Origin: Pterobdella sp. o SKG-2022
Lineage: Eukaryota > Annelida > Clitellata > Hirudinida > Piscicolidae
DNA: 64,000 bases
Reading direction: 5' to 3'
NCBI GenBank assembly: GCA_964035795.1
Contig: OZ038320.1
Coordinates: 21,036,589 to 21,100,588 of the forward strand
Part shown: positions 12,101 to 24,600 of the stretch, one piece after another
Position numbering within the stretch: the first letter of the stretch is position 1
Layout of the letters: each line of letters starts with the position of its first letter
The notes under the pieces: generated by a model
Told to the model about the DNA's origin: nothing
The model's input: only the letters and a program-made list of their open reading frames with translations
Databases searched by the model: none
Position numbers and translations under genes: made by a program

Positions 12101-15100
12101 TAAACCCTGCTTCACTTAGGCATAAAATTGCTCTCAGAGAAAGCGTTGGACAAGCACTGCGGAATTTGCTTTTGAATACATAAAATAGGTTTCAGTTGGG
12201 AAAAAAAGAAACAGTAAAAAACTTATTTCTTAGTAACGGTTTTTCTGGGTTTACAAGAAATTGATGAAAAAACGCCAGTTTCATCAAAAACGCAAACGAC
12301 GAGAAACCGAGATTACCAACGTCAGCAATGCTGCCAGGCAACAGTCAATTTGTGCACCAAATAAAGAGAAAGTGGTCGATCAGCCCAAAACATAACAGCC
12401 TGTAACTCGTGCAATTTCCAGACTGCACAAAATGCAGAACGAGTTAAGCAAGGAATAATGTTTTAAGCATGCTGTCTTCACTCTGCAAACTAAGAAGGCG
12501 ACAATGGTAATGAAAAGAACAAAGATGATTTAAAAAAAAACAGAAGAAGACGACAATATTGATGAAGTTATATTTCGAGTAATGACACAGTGTTAGACGC
12601 CCATCAGTAAAAATGCTCGGAGGATCATATACAGTGATTGCAACACACCCCATCCCTTTGACACGCAAAGCATACTGATAACCTGTAAAGAGACGGTTGA
12701 AGATAAATGCTCAAGTTTGATTTGCTGTCAAGAATCAGTAGCAGTACCAGAAGAAAGCCAAATGACATCACCTCCATCTACCGGCCCTCCAGAAGCTCTC
12801 AAAGCAACAGTCTATATACGAGTTGATAAGCACCTCGGCAGGTGCGACTTTTGCCTTCCAATCACCTGGTTCTTTCAAGGGGTTTCACTAAGCTGGGCTT
12901 GGACTGACCAGTGCAAAAGCTCATTTCAATTACATGTATAACGATGATGGAAAGTCAAGCAAATGTGTACTTGCAAATTTCTGAGTGGCATTGCCACAGA
13001 TACCTACTGCAAAAAACAAGTGACACTGATTAAGTCTCACCAACTCTCGAGGTCACTTTATCAAAAGTTAACAAACCCAGATGAAAATTCTTACAACTGG
13101 AGTCTACCGAGAACTTTTTCTGGAAAACCTCTCTTAAAAAACCCATGCAGTTGTAGACGCTATCCAAAAAAGCCGTCTTTTCCCGCGCATTTAGACCCCA
13201 ACTCTAGATAGCTATAACAGGATAAATGGAAGAAGTTTGCGTCATGTATGAAAGAAGTTTGGAAGAAACAGTACCAACATATAAAAGAAACAGCAAAAAA
13301 TGTCCTTGGGTAAATAAAGATGTTATAAAAACCAGGAGAGCCAAGTATAAAGCGTGGAAGAAAATGCAAACAAACCTTAAAAGTGACCCAAATATATTTG
13401 GAACAAACGCTGGAACACATACAGAAGAAACGAGAATTAAATATGTTGAAAAAAGAAACATGGCAAATAAATCAAAAAGGAAGGCAATTAAAGACTATGA
13501 GACAAAGCTAAGTCAAAACATTAAAAGAGACAGCAAAAGCTTTTACAACTACATGAAAAGCAAACAAAAAAGAAATACGAAGATTGGACCACTAAAAAAC
13601 AACCAAGGCATTATGGTTACAGATAATGAAGAAACTGCAGAAATGTTGAACAAGTATTTTGGATCAGTATTGACGCAAGAAGACACGAAAAACATCCCCG
13701 AACCGATGTTATTATTTGCAAGAAACCAGGAGCAGATGATAAATACGGTAGATATTACAGAAGAGATAGTTGTGAAGATGCTAAAATCTCTCAAAGAAGA
13801 CAAAACTCCATGAGTAGATGAAATGCATCCTAAATTTTTGAAGGAAGTGAGGAACGAAATAGGAGCGATTATAGCTGAATTACTTATAGAATCCATCAAA
13901 ACAGGTGAGATACCAAAAGACTGGAGAGATGCCATCGTTACGCCATTATTCAAAAAAGGCAGCAGAAGCGACACTAGCAACTACAGGCCAGTCAGCTTAA
14001 CATGCAATGTATGTGAAGTGCTAGAAAAAATAATAAAGATGAATATGGTTGAACACCTCATGGAAAATGAAATAATTAAAAGTAGCCAGCATGGATTCAT
14101 GAAGGGCGATCTTGTCTGTCTAACCTATTGGACTTCTTTGAAGAAGTGTACGAAAATGTAGACAGTGAAAACTCTGTTGATATAATCTATTTGGATTTCG
14201 CTAAAGCATTAGACAAAGTGCCACATGAACTTGAACGACTTGTCAAGAAGTTACGATCGTGCGGGATACCTGGTAACCTGCTCCGATGGATCACTAACTG
14301 GCTAAAGAACAGGAGACAAAAAGTGCGTATCAAAGGCAAGAATTCATCCTGGATTAATGTTACAAGTGGAGTTCCTCAAGGTTCGGTGCTGGAACCTCTG
14401 CTATTCGTTATATATATCAACGATATTGACTTTGGGATAAAATCAAAAATATCAAAGTTTGCTGACGACACGAAACTGTGTGCGGAGGTCAACAATGAAA
14501 TAGATGCGGAAGTACTAAGACTTGATTTGGAACGGATATATAAGTGGTCTGAGGATTGGCAAATGTTTTTCAATATAGATAAATGCAAAGTAATGCACAT
14601 GGGAAAAAAGAACAGGATCTTTCGGTATCATTTGGGCAATCAAGAGCTACGATCGACAGAAGAAGAAAAAGATCTCGGAGTCATGATACACAAAAACACA
14701 AAAACATCGAGGCAATGTACTGTCGCAGCGGCCAAAGCAAATTAAATACTTGGATTTATCAAAAGAACGGTGGTCAGCAGAGAGAAATCAATAATCATAA
14801 ATTTGTATAAGACTCTAGTTCGACCCCATTTGGAATATTGTGTTCAGGCGTGGAGTCCAGATTTGCAAAAAGACAAGAACATTCTGGAAAAGGTACAGCG
14901 GAGAGCGACAAAGATGATCAAAGGACTCGAGAAGCTTCAATACGAAGAAAGATTAAGAGAATGTGGACTGACAACTCTAGAAAAAAGAAGATGCAGAGGA
15001 GATTTAATACAAACCTATAAATTAATCACCAGAAAAGAAGATACACCATTTACCAGATTCTTCCAACTGGAAACCAGAAAAGGCCTACGAGGACACAAAT

Positions 15101-15260
15101 ACAAATTATTTAAGAAGACTGGAAGTCGAATCAAGCAGAGATTCTTCAGTAGCAGAGTGATAAACGCCTGGAATGAGCTTAGTGATGAGACAGTTTCCGT
15201 GGAAACAACCAACAATTTTAAAATCAAGATAGGCGAGCTAGGATATTAGATATATTCAGC
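12100..15260 (+). mobile_element. CR1/jockey-like LINE, 5-prime half decayed
   Basis: A fragment at 12760-12830 reads NDITSIYRPSRSSQSNS, the IYRPP region of an APE endonuclease. From 13226 the frame is well preserved: a linker with CPWVNKDVIKTRRAKYKAW, then DWRDAIVTPLFKKG, YRPVSLTCNVCEVLEKII, IIYLDFAKALDKVPHE, SGVPQGSVL and FADDTKLCAEV. The tail gives LVRPHLEYCVQAWSP and ends FKIKIGELGY. An in-frame TGA (13812) and frameshifts near 14110 and 14745 disable it. The catalytic box is FADD. It belongs to a different family from the LINE at 5.6-8.8 kb. Confidence 0.85.
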
Positions 15261-16020
15261 AGTGGGTCTCACACAGACTCTAGTCTACTGAACCACTTTA
15301 AATTCAGTTATGTTTATGTTTAAGTCTTTCCTTTTGAACAATCATAGACCACCAACAGCTACCCAACACTCATAAAACAAAATGAAATCTATCGTTCAAA
15401 TTAAACCAAACCCTAATTGCTAGAACACAATTACAACATTTCTGGTTGTTACTTGATTAACGACTCACTTTCGTGTATCATGTAAATACTGATGGCAGTA
15501 GATTGCTGAAACAAACTGTAGCTCTCAAACTCCTAACCTCTACAGAATGGAGGTATGACAAACAGCTACTACGTTCAACTTGAATTGCTACAGGGCAGTT
15601 GACTGTAGACTATGCAGCTGCAGTTTGGTTATTTTAGGAGCTAAGCCTAATGAGAGCAGATTAAATTAAACGGTCGTGTGGAATTCTCCGAAAAATAATT
15701 CTTATTGAAAAGAAAATTAGCTCTAAGTGGTTAGTGAAAAACACAGAATAAATGTCCAAATATTTACCTTCTGAAAAATACAGCCCTACTAGCTAGTACG
15801 TCTAAACATTGAGTTGGTGCCTTTTAAGGTCATTCCCAAGAATATCGTCATCAACATCATTATCACCATACTGAGAGAAACAGACACAAAAGATTTATTA
15901 ACTTAATTCACAGTTTTTTGTAAAACAAACTTATATTATCAAGTGATGATTGTCTTACGAAAAGCTTTGTGAATTGAGTTGAAGAATACTTTGTGTCTGT
16001 TTTCCTCATCACTTGATTTG
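15261..16020. other. No recognisable gene
   Basis: The stretch is probably LINE 3-prime UTR followed by unique sequence. I see no coding or RNA signal. Confidence 0.4.
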
Positions 16021-16029
16021 TGCTATTCT

Positions 16030-17050
16030 ACTTCATCATCATGATCGTTTTGCGTCCTATTTTATGCTGGTATGGGTTAAACGGGTGTTTCTCATGACTT
16101 TTATCAAGATTACGGTTTTGAGCAAGTTCAATTCTGAGCTTTATACTTCTAAAGCCATTGCTTACTAACTGAGACCATGTTTTTCTTGGCTTATCTTTTT
16201 ATCTTTTACCTTCAACCTCGACATATCTGCGAGCTTTTGCTGGCTTTTCAGCATTCATTCTCGATACATGTTCTAACCATTTTAGTCTATTTTTGCCTAG
16301 CTCATCATTTAGGTCTGAAAACCCAGTTTTCTCTGCCATCATTCAAACTAAAATTGATATCCACATGATCACCATTTTATTGGCTGGAAATTTTATCGAT
16401 ATTTTCCTTTTTAAGAAACTAGGTAGCTTTACCAGAAGCCATAACACTTTTGACGCAACCAAAATGCAAACGTTCTTTTTTTTAAGAAAAATAAACTGAC
16501 TGGCTAACAGTGGTAACAGCACTTTAACGTTCTTCCAACCAGCTCTTACAAGCAACCGTACTAGCTTGTTCCTCCTCTGCCCTAATCAGCTCATAGATAG
16601 TAAAATTAGTCTACCCCTTTTTTTCCTTGATGTTCAACAACTTTACATTCAATATCTTGAGAACCCAAACACTTTCTATATTTAAAGTTTATGGAAGAAG
16701 CCAATTTTCTTTTTAGATCTTTACAACGTTTGTGGACCCAGTGATTACATAGAATGCAAAGAGGGTTGACGCCAAAATCATTGAAACACACTTCAAAAGT
16801 GTGTTTTTCAGACCGGAAATTTAAACCTTGGCTTAGAGCAGCAAACACAACCTTCGTCTTTTTCAAATTCATAAGTCCAAAACTTTAAACTCTGTTTTTT
16901 CTTTAGCTCTTTTAGGTTGTTAGCAATTATCAATAAGTCATCAGCCTACATGAATTTTCACACGGACCTTTTTGGCCTTTCCTGGAGAACTTCTTTAGAA
17001 CAATGATGATAAGCAAGACTCAAATGAAAACTTTATGAACCCTTGGCTAT
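16030..17050 (-). mobile_element. RTE-like LINE remnant with zinc-finger tail
   Basis: On the minus strand, about 16970 gives ADDLLIIANN (the YADD box region). Then 16872-16606 gives a Cys/His-rich segment (CILCNHWVHKRCKDL) like the zinc-finger tail at 24.8 kb. Then 16290-16140 gives LKWLEHVSRMNAEKPAKA and KPRKTWSQLVSNGFRS, the usual end of the protein. Many frameshifts are present. Confidence 0.7.
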
Positions 17051-17552
17051 AATAAAAGCTTCGAAAATCTGAGAGATTTCCTTTTTATCCAGGTCTATAT
17101 AGATATTCTGTAAAAAAATTTTGTAAAATACAACAAGGTTTCAAAAGTTGATTACAAAGTTTTTCGATTTCTTAGAAAATCATTATCTCCACTCAAACAA
17201 ATCAGTGTCATATTACATCTGCACATCTCGGTTAAAACTTGACGGTTTAACCGCTTCATACATAGATCTGTTTTTCCATGTATCAATGCTGGCTGTCGTC
17301 TAGTCGAGAAAAGATTAGTTAGTCCCGAACCACTTTTCGGCTTTGGTTCCAACATACCATAAACTTTGCTTGCGAAAGTTTTTCCTTCTTGATTTAGATA
17401 GTGGTTGGAAACTGTCAATGTTATTAAGCGCTATTTTATTTTACATAGTGAAGGTGACTTTCTTTTTTTTAATGTATTTTTTCTTATAGATCAAAGTGCT
17501 TGCAACGAATTTAGTATAGCGAAAAAATTTTGTGAAATAGGTGCTAATTGTC

Positions 17553-17625
17553 GGCTCACGCGGGATCGAGCCCGGTAACTTTAGATAATTATTCTAATGT
17601 GCTACCACTGAGCTAAGAAGAAAAC
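17553..17625 (-). pseudogene. tRNA-like sequence, probably a pseudogene or SINE head
   Basis: Read on the minus strand, 'tagctcagtggtagcac' is an excellent A box. 'gggctcgatcccg' approximates a B box. Between them a perfect 5-bp anticodon stem (ttaga/tctaa) closes a 7-base loop with AAT in the anticodon position. The acceptor stem does not pair, the D stem has a mismatch and position 37 is T, so I do not call a functional tRNA-Ile. Confidence 0.4.
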
Positions 17626-17629
17626 TGTG

Positions 17630-18623
17630 ATGTATCTTCTGACTGACTTTTCATCTTTTAAAACAATATTTTAAGCCACCTCAAATCTATAACTTCCACA
17701 ACAATTTTTTCCAAGTGCTTGAAACCGCACTTCATGAATAATTCATATAAACTTTAAACATTCTTATGAAGTTAATGTTTAATTGTTTCTTTTTCTCAAA
17801 ATAAAAAAAAGGTTGAATATACAAAAAAATGAGTAAAAAGAAAAGACTGTGTGAAAAATTTTGTATGATGCGGTGAGGGTCTAGAGTTAAGAAGACGGCT
17901 AAAAAGTGGATGTAGGATATGTAAAAGAAGATTGAATTGATGTTTGCCTGTGTATAAACGAAAGCATGCCACTATTATCCAACTCGTTTTTTGTTTGTTT
18001 TTTTTTGTTTGTTTGTTTTTAAAGAAATTTGTGTTTAAAGCTAAACTACGTAATATATAAATATAGTTTTTAAAAGTTTATTAAGCTTATAATTACTTGT
18101 AAATTTTTCATTAAAATAGTATAAATGATAAAAATTCCATTTTTCATTTTTGAATAGTTAAATCAAGTTTTTATAAATGCCTTGTTGTGAAAGTAAATAA
18201 AATCAAGGTATCAAGATGTAAAAGCAACCATTTGATTTTATTCTGTCAAATATATCCTTTATTTGAATTTATGTGGTACTTAAAAAATACAAAAGTTTAT
18301 AGATTCATTAGTTTCACTTTTTTCATTTCATAGTATTAATCTTTAAATGTTTTTTGGTTAAATGTAAACAAAAAGTTGTATGCCTGACATCTATAGACTG
18401 AATTTTTCTCAATTAATCTACTTTACGCATAAAATATAGCTCTTCTTTGTTTTTAAAACTTTTTATAGTTTTGATTTTTAGCATTATAATGTTTTAATAT
18501 TATTCAATTGTTTTTGAAGTTCGATATACAGTGGAACTTTACTATCATGTTGGCGCTAAATTGTAGATCACATTTATGTAGATTCGAGTTGATCTTTCAC
18601 ATCTTCATTACAACAAACCAAAT
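17630..18623. other. Intergenic; putative upstream region of BRPF
   Basis: The stretch is AT-rich with no recognisable gene. It should hold the promoter and 5-prime UTR of the BRPF gene. An upstream coding exon, for example for the N-terminal C2H2 finger of vertebrate BRPF1, was not found. Confidence 0.4.
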
Positions 18624-21600
18624 ATGAAACCTTTATCAACTCATTCTCCAGTATATATAAAAAAATCTCCAAAGTTTTGTGCAAAATCAAAGCTTAAAAA
18701 ACACGTAAATAAAACTGTTGGAAAAATAATTAAAAGGACTTTAAATTCTAACAAAAAGCAAAAAAGTATAAACGATTTTTTTCTAAATCACGCTGAAAAA
18801 AAATTATACGCCGTAAAAACTCCGCCAATAACAAAAAAAGTTAAAAAATGTCTTTTTAAAGACTCTCAGAATAACAAAAATAAACCATTAAAAAGCACGT
18901 CATCAGCGTTTGTCGATGAGACATCATCCTCTTCATTCACTTATTCATCAAATCCTCATCGTTTCATTGAAATTGATATAACTGGGCATAGTAGTCGTTT
19001 AGATATAGAACATCCATTAGAAATTGTTTCAGTAGGAGGCGAACACCAGTACAGTCCATCTCCCAAAAAACAAGAACGTGATAATGACTTCCCTAACCAG
19101 TCTAAAGGGAAGAAACCAAAGTTTGATGAATCTTCTAAAACTACCAAAGTATTTGAGGCTGTTGTGAAAGAAGTGACAACTTATCAAAAGGCTGTCAATG
19201 ATGTGGGCAGGTGTGACAGTTTCTATCGTTTTGTTGAGGGAGATGTGGAAGAAAGAAAAGAGAATATTGAATATGATTTGGATGACCAGGTTTGTCATTA
19301 ATAATAATGATGATACTCTGTTTATAGGTATAAGTAGCAGTAACTAAACGTTTTGCTAAATATTTGAGACCTTTTAAAATAATTTTGGAGTACTATAGTT
19401 TTCATCACACATTTCCAGGACATACACTGGCTGTCATTGTTTAACAAGCACCAAAAGGAGAACCACAAAGAGATTATTGATGAAAATGCTTTTGAGATGT
19501 GTCTGGACAGACTTGAGAAGGTGTCAGTTCACATCCAACTAGAACAACTCAAACTGTCCCATCATTCTACCTTCAAACACGTCAGTTACTTTTTTCCAAT
19601 CTTTATCATGAACCTGTTTTTTTTTTCGTTTTTTTATAACAAATGATTGAAACATTAAATTATTTACTTGAATAGAATATTTAAAACCATCAGAATTCAG
19701 ATAAGCATGCAAACAGTGGTCACAAAGAAGTGCCTGAAGAAGATATTGTATGTTCCATATGTATAGATGGTGAATGTCTGGGAAGTAATTTGATTCTCTT
19801 TTGTGATTCATGTGACCTACCTGTGCATCAGGAATGTTATGGGGTGCCATTTGTGCCTGAGGCTCAATGGTTGTGTTCATGGTGCAACTATAAGAAAAAT
19901 TTCAATGGTGGTGTATCAGGTAAAATGGGTTTGATGAAAGAAGACAAAAATGGCACATCTTCACAGGAAGAAGAGGTTGGTAAGATGGTGAATGGAGACA
20001 AACATGATAATGAGGCTGATGGGTTGAAAAATGCTGATAATGTCTCTGTAGTTAGCAATAAAAGTAACAAAGAGCATGAGATGAAAAGTAAACCCTGTAA
20101 TGGAGTTTCAACAAAACATACCAAGGAAGATGATGGTTATGATAGTGATCGACTCAAAAGTGAGAAAAGTTTCATGAGTGTTGATAGTATTAATGAAGAA
20201 GGGAAAAGGCCTGTTCGAAATAAACACAAAAAGAATGACACAGATAACAAAAAGAATAATAAAAATAACGGTGAAATTAAAATTAGCAATAGTAATAAAG
20301 TGGAAGGAGAAGGAGAGTGTTGTTTGTGTCCTGTGAAGGGAGGAGCTCTTAAGAAAACAAATGATGGCAGGTTCCTATCATTCTATTGTTTTGCATTTAT
20401 TAAATTTCATTATTATTATTTTAATTACTATAAAAAAATCCAAATTTTTATTTTGATGAAATCTTTATCATAATTTATTTAATGTTATAGTAAAATCAAT
20501 CTTTGCAATGTTAAAGAATTAAACATCACGACGTTGAAGGTGGGCTCATGTATTATGTGCCTTATGGATTCCTGAGATAGCTTTTGGTAGTGTTGACTAT
20601 TTAGAGCCCATCACCAAGCTCAATGAGGTTTTTGTATAATCATTATAAATCAATAAACTGTCGTCATTATCTTTTTATGTCTGTTTCTATTCTAGCATGA
20701 GTTGGACAAACTATCAACAAAAATATAAAAATAATATAAAAGCATAAAAGATTTTTAGCTAAAAAATATTTAAAACAATAGTTTGCCAAGTATTTACAAG
20801 TATAAAACTTAGTAATATATATGTATAAAAAACACTACCTAGATACCCGGAGCCCGGTTCAAACTGCAGTGTAGTGTGTGCAAGGCTAAAGACAAGGGTG
20901 CATGCATCCAATGTATGAACAAGTCTTGCTATACAGCATTCCATGTCATGTGTGCTCAAAAGGTGCTTTCAGTGTTGTTGCTTAGAACAAATTTTATATT
21001 ATTATTTATGATTTTTTGTTTTTTATGGGAGTTTTGGTACTGATTTGTTTATTTAGTAGTACAATTTTTTGCATGATTTTAATTTATTACTCTTTTGCAT
21101 TAAAATATTTAACTGTTAAAAACATATTTCTCATTTAATATATACACAAAATTTTACATTGTCCCACAACAGATAGGGACATATATGCGCATAGAACAAG
21201 GGGCATCAGGCAGTGATTCGCCTTCAAGCATCAAGAAGTACTTCTTATGCCAACAACACAGACCTCCTGGGGCTAAACCTTTCATGCCCATGTATGAGAA
21301 TGAGGATGATGACGATGATGATGATTGTAGGAAGAAGAATAAGGATGGGAAGAGTAATATTAGAGGTAGTGGTAGAAAGTGTAAAAAGCGCAATCAATTG
21401 CTCATTAATGATGCTTGTGATATTGATGACGATGAAGATGATGGTTTTTACCTCGATGATGATGATGAAGAGTTTTCACTAGTTAAGAAAACTAAGAAGG
21501 TCAAGAGTAAAAGTGATAATGAAATGGGGTATACAAAAAAGTGTAAGAAACTGAACAAAAGTTTTAAAGATGCTGATGACAACAATGATAAGTCTAAATC

Positions 21601-24600
21601 TAAAAGTAATAAATCCAAGAATATTAATAAGTCATTTAAATCAACAAGCCACACCACCATTATCAATCCTTACAAACTTGAACTGCCAAGCATATCACCA
21701 AAAATGTTTGTATCTCATCTTTCAAGTTTTTTCAATTTTTTTTTTCACCGTTTCAACTCTAAACTTATCCTTATTTGTGTACTAAAACTAACACTAAATA
21801 CATCTTATAATAGAAATATGTTATGTCCTACAGACTCAGGGAAATACACAAAGAATGCCTTCATACATTACAATCAGGGGAAGAAATAATTGGATCTATA
21901 TACAGGTTGCATATTATTAAAAGACTAGCCACAAATTTAAAGGTTTATTTAAAAAAGGGAGTTTTTCATAAGTAGATCTACATTTCAAGTACTGAAATTT
22001 TGTTTGTGCCTTTTACATTTATTATTGGCCAGTTGGAATCTAACATTATGCATTCATTAGTCACGCTATACTTGAAATTAAAGTTTTTATTGTCAAAAAG
22101 TTATTTTACCACAGTATTCAAAACTAATAATGATTTTTATATAATAACCATAAAATTTACAATCATAACATCAACACCACTGAAATGAATGATATTAACA
22201 TAGATACTGGGTGCTAAAGAGAAAACAACTAGATGGGGCACCTCTCCTCAAGGCCTACTACACCCACGTGATGAGCTCATATATGCCCAGGGTCTTTGCT
22301 CATTACTTGTTCAATTATTATTTTTATTATTAATGTCTAATCGGTTTAGTGGGGAATGAACCGAATTTAAAATCTTGGCATCTATCCATTAACCTTATAA
22401 TAATTATATCTTAGTCTTTAAGTTTTTGAGTGGGGATTTCAAAGTAGCATCGGCTGCAAGAATTTAATCAGCTTAGGTGAAATTTGAAGAATATGGCGGT
22501 ATTTTTTCAAGAGTTTTTCACTGAATAAAAGAACAAGGTTATACAAGTTGTATTTGATCATCAGTTATATAGAAGGTGGGTGTGATATTGTAGACTAGAT
22601 GAATTGAATATTCTGAAAAGAACAGAAAGAGCTATGGAAGAAAAATTTTATAAATGAAATTATCAGAAAGGTTCACAGATGAATATTCAGTTGATAGGTT
22701 AGGATTGATGAAACGTTAAAGACATTGGCTGAAACTAGCAGTGTAAAATGGTTTGGTTATGCAATGAGGGGGGTTGTAAAAAATTTATTAAATAAGGCAT
22801 TCAAATCCACAATGAATTTTTTTAAAAAGAAGGGTAGACTGAAGGTGAAGTGGAAGATAGAGATGGTGTCAGAAATTTTAAAAGCTTGAAAGAAAAGGAT
22901 GCTTTAAATAGAAAAATTGCGATTAGATGTATATAAAATTGAAAAAATGTTTTGTAAGCGGAGCTAATTAAATTCCAAACTTTGGGCGTTTTCTTCAATT
23001 GTTCATTCAAGTTATTCATATAATGGAAAACGTAGGTTTGAGGTTGAAGGTCCAAGTTTGTGGAACGGCTTGCCGGAAGGCTTAAGAAGGGTTAGGAAAG
23101 TGAAGGACTTTGGAAAGAGGCTAAAAACTAGTTTTTTTTTAAATATTAAGCTGTTATAACCTATTATTATAATAGAATATTTTACAAATATCAAGTGATC
23201 TTGAAACTCTCTGGGTTAAACATCACTATAATAAACCTCGTAAATTATTTTTATTATGGAGGTTATTTTTACCGTTTCATACCATTCTCAATTTTAGCAT
23301 GTGTTGTTTTTTTACAAACTATTTATTGGTTTAATTCTCAACACGCACATATACAAACACACAGAAGGTATCAAGTGATAAAGAGCGTACTGCTTCAGTG
23401 TTGGATAGCTTGAAGGTGGCAAAGAAGCTGAGGAATGAGATGGAGAAGGTGAGGTTGTTGATGGAGTTGGTGAGAAAGAGAGAAAAACTCAAAGTTCTAA
23501 TGGTTAGCTTGTATAGATTTATTTTTTGTATTAATTTTTTCCATCCATTGAGGGACATCTCTTCATGTTGTGCTAGAATGACTTAAAATAAGTGCTTGTG
23601 GGGTTTCTTTGGTCTGTCTCTCATAAAAACATCTTTCAGTTTTCATATCACTTTGACTACCTGATGCTATGGAGGTCTTGAAAACAACAATCTCGAAAAT
23701 TCTAATGTATGCTTGCTTGTATGAAGGAATGAAACTTTTTAACAACATTTTATCATGTTAACAAGGACAGATGTCTGATAAAAGTCTGCAGCACAGACTT
23801 TAATGAAATTTTTTTATCAGAGAAAAAATTTCTAAACCAATAAAAAGTATTTAAAGAAAAGAAATCTAATCTATTTTATTTTTTGATTAATCACCATTTC
23901 TTCTCATTTTTTTTATTATTTAATGTTTATTCAAATAAAACTCGAAAAAAAACATAGAACAATACGACTTAAATGCAACAGATAAAGCTGCATGAGCAAC
24001 AAACAAACAAGAAGTTGTGTCCTTGGAATGCAGGTCTCAGCTCCCTTCTTGAACATTTGCAGTTCCTCGACAAGTGTGACATATTTGCCAGGCCTGTCCC
24101 TGTTGACCAGGTCATAGCATTCTATTATCAGTATTATTGTTATTTGTACCATGGATAGTTGTTATATTAGTAATTTTTTCATTAAATCGATTTTTTTCTG
24201 AAATTATTATGCTCTTTAGTGATAAATTTTTAAAATAGTCTCCTATTTGTTGAATTCGTATTTTTTTATACATATCTTCATTAGCGCAAATGTTACTGAC
24301 AGGTGCCTGGTTATGCCAAGAAGATCAAGCACCCAATGGACTTCTCAAAAATGCGCACCAAGGTTTTTAATCACCTTATTTATTTGCTAAGATAAATGGT
24401 GAAAATGATAGACTTATAGTTTTTTCCAAACTGAAAAGCTTTCGTCTTTAATAATTTATAAACCATTTTGTTTTTTTATTTACTCTCAAGAATGATTATT
24501 GCATTAAATTTATATCAATCAATCAAATCCTTTTTATAGCCCTTTTTCTTTTACCAAGGGTTGGGCTTTTTGAAAGTTCTATCTTAAAGTCGGCCTTTCC

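Noticed and set aside
13549..13980. Minus-strand frame of 143 codons
   Set aside because: It lies opposite the LINE linker and RT fingers, which are recognisable on the plus strand.
17152..17418. Minus-strand open frame of 88 codons
   Set aside because: There is no family resemblance, no splice context and no codon pattern to support it; it may be part of the decayed RTE-like element.
21213..21482. Met-rich frame opposite the acidic BRPF linker
   Set aside because: It is a shifted reading of GAT/GAA repeats; the frame with PHD2 cysteines is clearly the real one.
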